Shown here one piece after another: positions 56,203 through 64,000 of a DNA stretch of 64,000 nt. The stretch covers positions 1,159,122-1,223,121 of the forward strand of contig NZ_CP065592.1 in assembly GCF_016025255.1 (NCBI RefSeq). The letters are read 5' to 3'. Each line of letters begins with the position of its first letter. Position 1 is the stretch's first letter. The DNA comes from Sphingosinicella flava. GTDB taxonomy: Bacteria; Pseudomonadota; Alphaproteobacteria; Sphingomonadales; Sphingomonadaceae. The position numbers and the translations under genes are program-made. The notes beneath the pieces were generated by a model. The model saw nothing but the letters and a program-made list of their open reading frames with translations. It searched no databases and had not been told where the DNA came from.

Positions 56203-56835
56203 ATGCGGATGAAACTCGATCGGCGCACCGGCCGGCTGCTGCGCCGCCTTCCGCGCGTCACGGTTTATTCCGGGCTGGAAATCGCCTTGCTATCGCTCGT
56301 CGCGATCCAGTGCGCGCGCCTCGTCTGGGCGATCGTCACGCCGGTCGGCCCGGTCGGAGAATGGCGCGCGAGCCTGCCGGTTCAAACCGCCCAGACTATT
56401 CCGCCCTCCGCCTTCGCCGCCTTCGATCCCTTCTTTCGGTTGAACGGCGACACCGGACCGATGCAAGTCACCTCGCTCAACATCAAATTGTTCGGCGTCA
56501 GGGAAGATCGCGCCTCGGGCCGAGGATCGGCGATCATCAGCACGCCGGACGGCCAGCAGCAGAGCTTTGCCGTGGGCGATGAAATCGTGCCGGGCGTAAC
56601 GCTGACCGGCGTCAGCTTCGACAGCGTGACGATCAGCCGGGGGGGGGCGACGGAGCAATTGTTCCTCGATCAATCCCAGCCCGCACCGGTCGCCGGCAGT
56701 GGAACGCCGCAGCCCTCCGCCGCGCCCTCGCCTGCCTACACATCTTCCACCACACCGCCGCTGCCGGCCGTGACTCCGCCGCCTGCCGCGCAGCCGGTCA
56801 CGATCGTCAGTGCGCCGCCAAGAAAGACACCATGA
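56203..56835 (+). CDS. gspC: Type II secretion protein GspC
   Basis: 210 residues from the ATG at 56203; ATG 56209 or an upstream GTG at 56104 (243 residues) are alternatives, the latter adding sequence without family character. One transmembrane segment (about 20-40, SGLEIALLSLVAIQCARLVWAIV) and a periplasmic HR domain (LNIKLFGVREDRASGRGSAIISTPDGQQQSFAVGDEIVPGVTLTGV). A proline-rich tail lacks a PDZ domain. It links the inner-membrane platform to the secretin. First gene of the operon; overlaps gspD by four bases. Confidence 0.88.
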   Translation: MRMKLDRRTGRLLRRLPRVTVYSGLEIALLSLVAIQCARLVWAIVTPVGPVGEWRASLPVQTAQTIPPSAFAAFDPFFRLNGDTGPMQVTSLNIKLFGVREDRASGRGSAIISTPDGQQQSFAVGDEIVPGVTLTGVSFDSVTISRGGATEQLFLDQSQPAPVAGSGTPQPSAAPSPAYTSSTTPPLPAVTPPPAAQPVTIVSAPPRKTP

Positions 56836-58964
56836 AGCGTTTTCTGATCGGCCTGCTCATCGCCACGACGCCGGTGCCCGCTTTGTCCCAATATGTCCTG
56901 AATTTCCGGGACGCGGATGTGCGCGCTTTCATCCAGGATGCGAGCCGCGTCACCGGCCGCACCTTCATCATCGATCCTTCCGTGCAGGGTAAGGTTTCGG
57001 TGGTGACGGATCGTCCGCTATCGCGGTCGGAATATTTCGAGCTGGTGCTGTCGACGCTCCGCGCCAACGGCCTTGCCGCCGTGCCGGTCGCGGGCGGCGC
57101 GCTCCGCATCCAGCCTTCCTCTACCGCGGCGCAAGCGGGCGGGCGGATCGGCGGCAGCACCAGCCCCAATCGCTTCGTGACCGAAATCTTCCGGCTGCGG
57201 CACATCGATGCGGCCTCGGCGGTCGAAACCTTGCGCCCCTTGGTAAGCCGCGAGGGATCGATCACGGCGAACCGCAACACGCTGGTCGTCGCCGATTTCG
57301 GAGACAATGTCAGCCGCATCCGCCAGCTCATCGCGCAGATCGACCGCGACACGGCGACCACCACCATCGTGACCCTGCAAAATGCCGGTGCGCGGGACAT
57401 CGCCGGATCCCTCACCGCGCTCGCGGGCGGCGGAGAGGCCAAATCGGTGTCGGTCGTGCCGATCGACAGCTCCAACTCGCTCGCCCTGCGCGGCGATGCG
57501 GCGGAAGTCGCGCGCTTCGCCGAGCTTGCCCGCGATCTCGACGCGCGGGCGGCGAGCGGCGCCGAAGTGCGTGTCGTGTTCCTGGAGCATGCCGATGCCG
57601 CGCAACTGCTGCCGGTGCTGCAGCAATTGCTCGGTCAGTCCGCCGCGCCGTCCACGGCATCGGGTTTGAGCGACCGTCCCGCCGCGAGTGGTGGCGGCGC
57701 GTCCAACGCCCGTCCAGCCGCGCAACCGGCGGCGACGTCCGCGCCGGCCGCGCCCGCGACGGGAGAAAGCGTCTTCGGCCAGAAGAATGCCGTGGTAACC
57801 CGGTTCGAAGGCGCCAACGCCATCGTCATCGCCGCATCGCCAGATGTGCAGCGTTCGCTTGGCGAAGTGATCCGCCAGCTCGACACACGCCGCCAGCAGG
57901 TGCTGGTCGAGGCGATCATCGTCGAGATTTCCGATACCGCCGCCAAGGAGCTGGGTGTCCAATTGCTGCTCGCCGGCCTCGAAGGCAGCAACATTCCGTT
58001 CGCGGTCACCAATTACTCCAACGCCTCGCCCAACATCCTGAAGGTCGGCGCGGCGGTCGCGGCCGAACGATTGCGCAAGACGACGACAACCGTGAACGGG
58101 CAAGTCGTGACGACCAATCAAAACTCGGCGCTCGCCGACACGCTGCAGCAAGCGGCGGCGGCGGAAATATTGGGCGCGACGGGCGGCCTCGGCGGCGCGG
58201 CGTTCAAGGCGGGCAATGCGATCTTCGGCGCGATCATCAACGCCGTTCAATCCGACAACAAATCGAACATCCTGTCGACGCCGTCGATCATGACGCTCGA
58301 CAACCAGGAAGCGCGCCTGCTGGTCGGCCAGGAAATCCCGATCACCACAGGCGAGGCGCTGTCCGACAATTTCGATAATGCCTTCCGCACCGTGCAGCGC
58401 CAGAATGTCGGCATCAGCCTGGAGGTGAAGCCGCAGATCAATGCGGGCGGCACGATCAAGCTCGACCTGCGCCAGGAAGTGAGTTCGATCGCTGGGCCCG
58501 TGTCGCGCGACTTTTCCGATCTCATCCTCAACAAGCGCGAGCTCGAGACGACGATCACCGTCGACGATGGCGAGATCGTTGGCATCGGCGGCCTGCTCGA
58601 CGACAATGAGCGGCGGACGATCGAGAAGATCCCGTTCCTTGGCGACCTGCCTTTGCTCGGCAAGCTCTTCCAGTCGAAGGGCAAGGCGCGGGCGAAGACA
58701 AACCTGATGGTCTTCATCCGCCCGACCATCCTGCGCTCCGCCGAAGATGCGCGGGCGATGAGCGGGCGGCGCTACGATTATATCCGCGGCATGCAGGTCG
58801 AGCAGGATCCGGAGGCGGAGCCAAGCATCGACGAGCTGGTGCGCGATTATATGGGCGCGGTGCCGCCGAGCATCGCACAGACACCCGCGCAGGCCCTTCC
58901 CGTCCGTCCGGGCGATCAGGTGATCGAAGCGGTGCCGGTGCCGCCGAGCGAGTCCGTTCAGTGA
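56832..58964 (+). CDS. gspD: Type II secretion secretin GspD
   Basis: 710 residues. Signal peptide MKRFLIGLLIATTPVPALSQ, N0 domain (YVLNFRDADVRAFIQDASRVTGRTFIIDP), N1-N3 domains, an Ala/Pro-rich loop (about 278-312), and the secretin barrel with VLVEAIIVEISD, NILSTPSIMTLDNQEARLLVGQEIPI and DDGEIVGIGGLLDDNE. C-terminal extension ends VEQDPEAEPSIDE; no lipobox, so a pilotin, if any, is separate. Forms the outer-membrane channel. Confidence 0.95.
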   Translation: MKRFLIGLLIATTPVPALSQYVLNFRDADVRAFIQDASRVTGRTFIIDPSVQGKVSVVTDRPLSRSEYFELVLSTLRANGLAAVPVAGGALRIQPSSTAAQAGGRIGGSTSPNRFVTEIFRLRHIDAASAVETLRPLVSREGSITANRNTLVVADFGDNVSRIRQLIAQIDRDTATTTIVTLQNAGARDIAGSLTALAGGGEAKSVSVVPIDSSNSLALRGDAAEVARFAELARDLDARAASGAEVRVVFLEHADAAQLLPVLQQLLGQSAAPSTASGLSDRPAASGGGASNARPAAQPAATSAPAAPATGESVFGQKNAVVTRFEGANAIVIAASPDVQRSLGEVIRQLDTRRQQVLVEAIIVEISDTAAKELGVQLLLAGLEGSNIPFAVTNYSNASPNILKVGAAVAAERLRKTTTTVNGQVVTTNQNSALADTLQQAAAAEILGATGGLGGAAFKAGNAIFGAIINAVQSDNKSNILSTPSIMTLDNQEARLLVGQEIPITTGEALSDNFDNAFRTVQRQNVGISLEVKPQINAGGTIKLDLRQEVSSIAGPVSRDFSDLILNKRELETTITVDDGEIVGIGGLLDDNERRTIEKIPFLGDLPLLGKLFQSKGKARAKTNLMVFIRPTILRSAEDARAMSGRRYDYIRGMQVEQDPEAEPSIDELVRDYMGAVPPSIAQTPAQALPVRPGDQVIEAVPVPPSESVQ

Positions 58965-60502
58965 GGATCGGGCGGGGCGGCGGAATGGAGGTCGCCGACG
59001 AGGCGCTTCCGGCTGCGGACCTGCCGCTGCCCGTCACCATCCCCTACCCTTTCGCCCGCCGCTTCGGCGTCGCCTTGCTGAAGGAAGAAGGCGGCCACCT
59101 CGCCATCGCGATGCGCGAGGGAGCGGACCCGCGCGCGCTGATCGAGCTGCGCCGCTATCTCGCCCGGCCGTTCGACGTGCAATTCACCCCGGCCGACCAG
59201 TTCGACCATATCCTGTCCGAACGCTATGCGATGGACGGACAAGCGGCGGCCGATGCGGCGGGGTCACTCGGTCTTGGCGACGATCTCGCCTTGCTTGCCA
59301 GCGACTTGCCGACCGCCGACGACCTGCTCGACAGCGCTGACGACGCGCCCGCCATCCGCCTGATCAACGGCATCATCGCCGACGCCGCGCGGCAGGGCGT
59401 GTCGGACATTCATATCGAGCCTTACGAGACCGGCCTGTTCGTCCGAATGCGGGTCGACGGCGTGCTGCGCGAAACATTGCGCATGCCGCCCCACGTCGCG
59501 CCGGTGGTGGTGAGCCGCATCAAGGTGATGGCGCGGCTCGACATCGCCGAGCGGCGGATTCCGCAGGATGGGCGCATTTCGCTGAAGCTGGGCGGCAAAT
59601 TGCTCGACGTGCGCGTGTCCACCCTCCCCAGCCGCGCAGGGGAACGGGTGGTGCTCCGTATCCTCGACAAGGACAATGCCGGGATCGACCTCGACGTGCT
59701 CGGCATGCCGGAAGCGATCCACGCCGTCTTCCGCGATGCGCTGGCCGAGCCCAATGGCATCGTGCTCGTCACCGGCCCGACGGGTTCGGGCAAGACGACG
59801 ACACTTTATGCCGCATTGCGTCTTCTAAACGACGGCAGCCGCAACTTGCTGACCGTGGAAGACCCGGTCGAATATGCGGTGGAGGGTGTCGGGCAGACGC
59901 AAGTCAATCCGAAGGTGGGCCTCACTTTCGCCACCGGTCTTCGCGCGATCCTGCGCCAGGATCCCGACGTGGTGATGGTCGGCGAAATTCGCGACCGCGA
60001 GACGGCCGATATCGCGGTGCAGGCGTCGCTTACCGGCCACCTTGTCCTGTCGACCGTGCACACGAATGATGCGGTCGGCGCGATCACGCGGCTGCGCGAC
60101 ATGAAGGTGGAGCCGTTCCTGATCGCGTCGACGCTCCGCGCGGTGGTGGCGCAGCGGCTGGTGCGGCGGCTCTGCCCGGAATGCCGGGAGCCGGTTCAGG
60201 CCGAAGGGTCGGCGGCCGCGCTGCTCGGTTTCGACGCGGGCACGATCATCTACCGCGCGAAGGGCTGCAAGGCCTGCAATCATACGGGCTATAAGGGCCG
60301 GATCGGCGTATTCGAGGCGGTGCGGGTCGACGACACAATCCGGCGTCTCATCAATGGTGGCGGCGATGAAGCGGTGATCGCCAACCACGCCTTTCGCAAC
60401 GCGCCGAACCTCGGCGCGGCGGCGCGTGCCCTCGTCCGCGAAGGCGTGACGACGGCGGAGGAAGCGGTGCGCGTGTCGCGCCGCGAGGCGGACGATGCCT
60501 GA
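58961..60502 (+). CDS. gspE: Type II secretion ATPase GspE
   Basis: 513 residues from a GTG overlapping the gspD stop (GTGA); an ATG at 58985 is the alternative. N2 domain, then the ATPase core: Asp-box HIEPYETGLFVRMRVDG, Walker A GPTGSGKTT (272-280), Walker B DPDVVMVGEIRDRET, and the zinc module CPEC...CKAC near residues 405-435. Cytoplasmic motor that drives pseudopilus assembly. Overlaps gspF by eight bases. Confidence 0.95.
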   Translation: MRIGRGGGMEVADEALPAADLPLPVTIPYPFARRFGVALLKEEGGHLAIAMREGADPRALIELRRYLARPFDVQFTPADQFDHILSERYAMDGQAAADAAGSLGLGDDLALLASDLPTADDLLDSADDAPAIRLINGIIADAARQGVSDIHIEPYETGLFVRMRVDGVLRETLRMPPHVAPVVVSRIKVMARLDIAERRIPQDGRISLKLGGKLLDVRVSTLPSRAGERVVLRILDKDNAGIDLDVLGMPEAIHAVFRDALAEPNGIVLVTGPTGSGKTTTLYAALRLLNDGSRNLLTVEDPVEYAVEGVGQTQVNPKVGLTFATGLRAILRQDPDVVMVGEIRDRETADIAVQASLTGHLVLSTVHTNDAVGAITRLRDMKVEPFLIASTLRAVVAQRLVRRLCPECREPVQAEGSAAALLGFDAGTIIYRAKGCKACNHTGYKGRIGVFEAVRVDDTIRRLINGGGDEAVIANHAFRNAPNLGAAARALVREGVTTAEEAVRVSRREADDA

Positions 60503-61721
60503 TTTCGACTATCTGGCGCTCGACACCGCCGGGCGGGAGCGGAAGGGATCGGTGCGCGCGGACAGCGACGAAGCGGCGCGCGATCTGCTCATCAAACGGC
60601 GGTTGTTCGTCGTCAAGATGGAAGGGTCGACCCGGACGGCGGCGCCGTCTCTCCTGTCCGGTAGCCTGCTGACCCGGAAGAAGATCGGCGCCAAGCAGCT
60701 GACGCTGTTCACGCGCCAGCTCGCGACCCTGGTGCAGGTCAGCCCGCTCGAGGAGGCGCTGCGCACCATCGCGCGGCAGACCGAGCAGGCGCATGTCGCG
60801 GCGATCCTTGGCCGCGTTCACGCCTCCGTGACGGAGGGCCGCCGCCTGTCGGACGCGATGGGCCGGGAGGCGGCGAGCTTCCCTTCCCTCTATCGCGCGA
60901 TGATCGCGGCGGGCGAAAGCTCCGGCACCTTGCCGTCGATCCTCGACCGGCTCGCCGACCTGCTGGAACGGCAGGCGCAGGTGCGGTCCAAGGTGACGAC
61001 GGCGCTCGCTTATCCGGTCATCCTCGCCGTCGTCGCGACCTTCGTCGTCATCGCGCTGATGATCTTCGTCGTGCCGAAAGTCGTTGAACAATTCGACACG
61101 GTGGGGCAGCAATTGCCCCTCCTCACCCGTATCGTCATCGGCCTATCGGACTTTCTCTCGAATTGGTGGTGGGCCTTGATCGCCGCCTTTGCCGCGCTGG
61201 CGCTGATGGGCGCTCGGGCGATGAAGGATGAAGGATTGCGGCTCGCCGTCGACACGCGGCTCCTGCGCCTGCCGTTGCTGGGCCGCCTGATCCGCGACCT
61301 TCACGCCGCGCGGATGGCGCGGACCTTGTCGACCATGGTGGCAAGCCGCTTGCCATTGCTCGAAGGGCTGAAGCTCACCACGCAGACGGTGCACAACCGC
61401 GCATTGCGTGCCGCGTCCGCCGACATCACCGAGGCGATCCGCACCGGCGGCAGCATTTCCGCCGCCTTGCGCCGCGCGGGCGTATTCCCCCCGCTTCTCG
61501 TCTACCTCGCGGCGAGCGGCGAGGCGTCCGGCAAGCTGGACATCATGCTGGAGCGCGCCGCCGATTATCTGGAGCGCGAGTTCGACGCCTTCACCGCGAC
61601 CGCGCTGTCGCTGCTCGAGCCCGCCATCATCGTCCTCATGGGCGGGATCGTCGCCGTCATCGTGCTGTCGATCCTGCTTCCCATCCTTCAACTCGACACG
61701 CTTGCCGGAGGCGCTTTTTAA
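60495..61721 (+). CDS. gspF: Type II secretion platform protein GspF
   Basis: 408 residues with two repeated GspF domains (about 70-190 and 270-395), each of the form LTLFTRQLATLVQVSPLEEALRTIA and AARMARTLSTMVASRLPLLEGLKL, and three transmembrane segments (170-200, 218-240, 380-403). Inner-membrane platform for the pseudopilus. The next gene begins two bases after its stop. Confidence 0.95.
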   Translation: MPDFDYLALDTAGRERKGSVRADSDEAARDLLIKRRLFVVKMEGSTRTAAPSLLSGSLLTRKKIGAKQLTLFTRQLATLVQVSPLEEALRTIARQTEQAHVAAILGRVHASVTEGRRLSDAMGREAASFPSLYRAMIAAGESSGTLPSILDRLADLLERQAQVRSKVTTALAYPVILAVVATFVVIALMIFVVPKVVEQFDTVGQQLPLLTRIVIGLSDFLSNWWWALIAAFAALALMGARAMKDEGLRLAVDTRLLRLPLLGRLIRDLHAARMARTLSTMVASRLPLLEGLKLTTQTVHNRALRAASADITEAIRTGGSISAALRRAGVFPPLLVYLAASGEASGKLDIMLERAADYLEREFDAFTATALSLLEPAIIVLMGGIVAVIVLSILLPILQLDTLAGGAF

Positions 61722-61722
61722 G

Positions 61723-62202
61723 ATGGCCCGTTTCCTTAAAACCCGTCATCCCGGCGAAAGCCGGACTCTTCTGTCCAAATCGCGCCGAGATTCCGGCTTT
61801 CGCCGGAATGACGTTCGAAAAAGACGGAAGGATGAGGACGGCTTCACCCTCGTCGAACTGATGGTCGTCATCGTCATCATCGGCCTGCTCGCCACCGTGG
61901 TCGTGGTGAACGTCATGCCAGCGCAAGACACGGCGCGGGTCAAGAAGGCGGAGGCCGACATCGCGACGTTGGAGCAGGCTGCGGAACTCTACCGCCTCAA
62001 CCGGCTCAATTATCCGGCCGGCCTCGACGCACTGGTGAGCGAAGGCTTCATCAAGCGGCTGCCGACCGATCCGTGGGGCAATGCCTATCGCTATGCCGCG
62101 CCGGGGCGAAGCGGGGCGCCGTTCGACATTTACAGCCTTGGCGCCGACAATGCCGAAGGCGGCGAAGGGGACGATGCGGATATCGGCACCTTCGCGAAGT
62201 GA
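61723..62202 (+). CDS. gspG: Major pseudopilin GspG with repeat-extended leader
   Basis: 159 residues. The prepilin cleavage site is GFTLVELMVVIVIIGLL, with Glu at position 5 after the cut, and the C-terminus has the calcium-loop pattern TDPWGNAYRY and DIYSLGADN. The leader before the Gly is 40 residues, against the usual 6-15; residues 8-31 (RHPGESRTLL then RDSGFRRND) are read from a pair of family B hairpins at 61748-61809. No in-frame ATG, GTG or TTG lies between the repeat and the cleavage site, so the long leader seems real. Main subunit of the pseudopilus. Confidence 0.93.
   Translation: MARFLKTRHPGESRTLLSKSRRDSGFRRNDVRKRRKDEDGFTLVELMVVIVIIGLLATVVVVNVMPAQDTARVKKAEADIATLEQAAELYRLNRLNYPAGLDALVSEGFIKRLPTDPWGNAYRYAAPGRSGAPFDIYSLGADNAEGGEGDDADIGTFAK
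61748..61809. repeat. Family B repeat pair inside the gspG leader
   Basis: ATCCCGGCGAAAGCCGGACT at 61748-61767 and ATTCCGGCTTTCGCCGGAAT at 61790-61809, opposite orientation, translated in frame. Confidence 0.92.
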
Positions 62203-62623
62203 CGCGGGCTTCACGCTCGTCGAGCTGCTGATCGTCCTGGTCGTCATGGGCCTGCTGGCGTCGGTCGTGGTCGTCGCCATGCCCGATCCCAAAGGCTCCG
62301 TGATGGCCGAGGCGCAGCGTTTCGCGGCACGCGCCAAGGCGGCGCAGGACAAGGCGATCCTGGACGGGCGCGCGGTCGCGGTGCGGGTGAGCGCCGACGG
62401 CTACAGCTTCGAGCAAAGGCGGGACGGGGCGTGGCAACCGATGGCGCCGCCTTATTCCACATTCGAATGGCATGACAGGACGGCGGCGGCGATGACGGCG
62501 CCGGGACGCTTCCTGTTCGACGCGACCGGCATCGCCGAACCCGCCTCGCTGACCCTCACCCGCGATGGCGAGAGGGCTCGGGTGGAGATAGACGGCGGAG
62601 GGGCGGTCCGTGTCGGCGCGTAG
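62174..62623 (+). CDS. gspH: Minor pseudopilin GspH
   Basis: 149 residues from the ATG at 62174, inside the end of gspG (29-base overlap), with GAAGGGG upstream. Short leader MRISAPSRSDAG, then FTLVELLIVLVVMGLLASVVVVA with Glu5. C-terminal part YSTFEWHDRTAAAM and ASLTLTRDGERARVEIDGGG fits the GspH/FimT beta domain. Confidence 0.9.
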   Translation: MRISAPSRSDAGFTLVELLIVLVVMGLLASVVVVAMPDPKGSVMAEAQRFAARAKAAQDKAILDGRAVAVRVSADGYSFEQRRDGAWQPMAPPYSTFEWHDRTAAAMTAPGRFLFDATGIAEPASLTLTRDGERARVEIDGGGAVRVGA

Positions 62624-62987
62624 AGGCGAAAGCGGCTTCACCCTCATCGAGATGCTGGTGGCGCTCGCCATCTTCAGCCTCGCCGCGCTGGCTCTGCTGC
62701 GGCTCAACGGCGCCACGGTGACCAGCACCACGCGGCTGCAGGATCAGGCGATGGCGCAGATCGTCGCGCGCAACATCGCGGTCGAGACGCTGACCGATCC
62801 GATCCCGCCCGCCTTCGGCACGGCGAGCGGCGAAGTGACGAACGGCAACCGCCGCTGGTTGTGGACGCGGGTCACCAACCGGTCACCGGAAGCACGCATC
62901 CAGCAAATCGAGATCGAAGTGCGCAGCGTGAGCGGGCCGGAAGCGGCGAGGCTCACCGTCTTCCGATCGGCCGAGATTCCGGCATGA
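62610..62987 (+). CDS. gspI: Minor pseudopilin GspI
   Basis: 125 residues from a GTG overlapping gspH by 14 bases. Leader MSARRGESG, then FTLIEMLVALAIFSLAALALLRLNGA. QIVARNIAVETLTDP and NRRWLWTRVTNRSPEARIQQIEIEV match the GspI fold. Part of the GspI-J-K tip complex. Overlaps gspJ by four bases. Confidence 0.9.
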   Translation: MSARRGESGFTLIEMLVALAIFSLAALALLRLNGATVTSTTRLQDQAMAQIVARNIAVETLTDPIPPAFGTASGEVTNGNRRWLWTRVTNRSPEARIQQIEIEVRSVSGPEAARLTVFRSAEIPA

Positions 62988-63649
62988 GGGTGACACGCTC
63001 CTTGTGCTCCGGCGGAGGCCGGAGCCCAGCCGCGCGGAAGGTGCCGCTGGATTCCGGCTTTCGCCGGAATACTGAAACGGGCTTCACGCTTGTCGAGCTG
63101 CTCGTCGCCTTGTTCATTTTCGGACTGCTGGCCGCGACCGGCGTGGTGCTCCTCTCCTTCAGCGTGCGGGCCGAGGACAATGCGGCGACGCGGATGGAGG
63201 AAGTGAGCCGGATGCGCCGCCTCGGCACCCTGCTGACCGGCGATCTCGCCCAAGCGATGCGGCGCGTATCGCGCGACGAAAATGCGGCGCTGCGCCCGGC
63301 CTTTGCGGGCAGTGCGAGCGGCGGGCCGCTGCTCGCTTTCGTGCGGGCCGGGTGGGACAATCCGGAGGGTGCGCCGCGCGCTTCGCTGCAGAAGGTCGAA
63401 TATCGCCTGTCCGGCAATCGGCTGGAACGCGTCGCTTATCCTCATGTCGACGGCGCCGCGCCGCTGCCGCCGATGGTGTTGGCGGAAGACGTGCGGAGCG
63501 TGCGTCTGCGCTTCCGTGACGAGAATGGCGCGTGGCTCGACCGCTGGATCGTCGACAATGCCTATGCGATGCCCCGCGTGGTTGAGTTGGAGATCGTGAC
63601 CGGGCGGGAGGGCGTAGTGCGGCAGCTCTTCCTGGTGGGTGGGGCATGA
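62984..63649 (+). CDS. gspJ: Minor pseudopilin GspJ with repeat-extended leader
   Basis: 221 residues from the ATG overlapping the gspI stop (ATGA). Cleavage site GFTLVELLVALFIFGLLAA. The 33-residue leader (MRVTRSLCSGGGRSPAARK, then DSGFRRNTETG) is mostly read from a family B hairpin pair at 63006-63070. Body: RLGTLLTGDLAQAMRRVSRDENAALRPAFAG and VRLRFRDENGAWLDRWIVD, as in GspJ. Overlaps gspK by four bases. Confidence 0.9.
   Translation: MRVTRSLCSGGGRSPAARKVPLDSGFRRNTETGFTLVELLVALFIFGLLAATGVVLLSFSVRAEDNAATRMEEVSRMRRLGTLLTGDLAQAMRRVSRDENAALRPAFAGSASGGPLLAFVRAGWDNPEGAPRASLQKVEYRLSGNRLERVAYPHVDGAAPLPPMVLAEDVRSVRLRFRDENGAWLDRWIVDNAYAMPRVVELEIVTGREGVVRQLFLVGGA
63006..63070. repeat. Family B repeat pair inside the gspJ leader
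   Basis: GCTCCGGCGGAGGCCGGAGC at 63006-63025 and ATTCCGGCTTTCGCCGGAAT at 63051-63070, opposite orientation, translated in frame. The right unit is identical to the one in gspG. Confidence 0.92.
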
Positions 63650-64000
63650 GGCGCTTCCGGCCTTCGCAGCGGGAACGGGGCGCGGCGTTGCTGACCGTCC
63701 TGCTGCTCGTCGCGGTGATGGGCGCCATCGCGGTCGTCGCGCTGGAACGGATGCGGCTCGCCACTCGCCTCGCCATGAACAGCGTGGCGCTCGATCAGGC
63801 GCGGCAATTCGCCATCGGCGTCGAAGGGCTGATGACGCTCGCCATGAACGATCTGCTCGCCGCGAGCCCCGATGCAACCCTGCCCAATGGCTGGCAGGAT
63901 ACGACGCGCCAGATCCCGCTGCCGGGCGGCGGAATGGCGGAAGCGCGGGCGGCGGACGGGGGCAATTGCTTCAATCTGAACAGCCTGGCGACGGCGCCGG
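63646..64000 (+). CDS. gspK: Minor pseudopilin GspK, cut by window edge
   Basis: 118 codons are visible. MRRFRPSQRERG then AALLTVLLLVAVMGAIAVVALE: leader and hydrophobic helix without Glu5, as is characteristic of GspK. Then QARQFAIGVEGLM and GGNCFNLNSLA, matching the GspK pattern for the first alpha-domain. The rest of the gene and presumably gspL and gspM lie beyond the right edge. Confidence 0.9.
   Translation, partial: MRRFRPSQRERGAALLTVLLLVAVMGAIAVVALERMRLATRLAMNSVALDQARQFAIGVEGLMTLAMNDLLAASPDATLPNGWQDTTRQIPLPGGGMAEARAADGGNCFNLNSLATAP

Overview
The window looks like chromosome of a GC-rich alphaproteobacterium of the order Sphingomonadales (Sphingomonas, Sphingosinicella or a close relative). 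The basis is gene content and order (lepB-rnc-era, dapB-nth, zwf-edd-glk-eda, a TonB receptor with a tryptophan-halogenase-like protein and a FucP-type transporter), many overlapping start and stop codons, and three families of short palindromic repeats of the kind common in sphingomonad genomes. I assigned the lineage by recognition, not by a search. I see no prophage, insertion sequence, CRISPR array or rRNA; one tRNA gene, Arg(CCG), is present.

Layout. 1-5.5 kb, minus strand: a truncated FAD oxidoreductase, homogentisate dioxygenase, glutathione reductase and glucose-6-phosphate isomerase. 5.6-14.1 kb: lepB-rnc-era, a convergent sirtuin, a MATE exporter, dapB-nth, tRNA-Arg and a class A penicillin-binding protein. 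14.3-17.8 kb: a large Oar-like TonB receptor with a clear terminator. 17.8-24.1 kb: small and hypothetical genes, an AI-2E family permease, a transketolase/AceE-like enzyme, a PagL-like outer-membrane enzyme, and a tiny GIY-YIG nuclease bracketed by repeats. 24.2-27.8 kb: a branched-chain 2-oxoacid dehydrogenase operon (E1alpha, E1beta, E2) without an adjacent E3. 28.5-30.1 kb: a phage-shock (psp) operon behind a candidate sigma-54 promoter. 30.8-33.7 kb: a hybrid histidine kinase with a one-domain response regulator.

33.8-53.5 kb is an alpha-glucan utilisation block. A TonB receptor, a halogenase-like flavoprotein and a sugar symporter are on the minus strand. Two GH13 enzymes, a GH97 glucosidase, two esterases and the Entner-Doudoroff genes zwf, edd, glk and eda are on the plus strand. 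A LacI-type regulator lies among them. The divergent promoters of the TonB receptor and the first GH13 gene each carry a TGCAA-N4-TTGCA operator over the -10 element. The genes outline a full route: uptake of maltodextrin, hydrolysis to glucose, phosphorylation, and oxidation to pyruvate plus glyceraldehyde-3-phosphate, apart from 6-phosphogluconolactonase, which is not here. A second sugar MFS carrier and the tRNA hydroxylase trhO follow. 56.2-64 kb is a type II secretion operon, gspC to gspK, cut by the right edge.

The most unusual theme is what the short repeats do. Besides lying between genes, they are read in frame inside at least five proteins (Edd, the E2 linker, the AceE-like enzyme, and the prepilin leaders of GspG and GspJ), and one supplies the ribosome-binding site of era. 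The hairpins change in compensating pairs while usually keeping a GAAA loop. The small GIY-YIG nuclease gene sits inside five repeat units, which makes it a candidate partner of the repeats.
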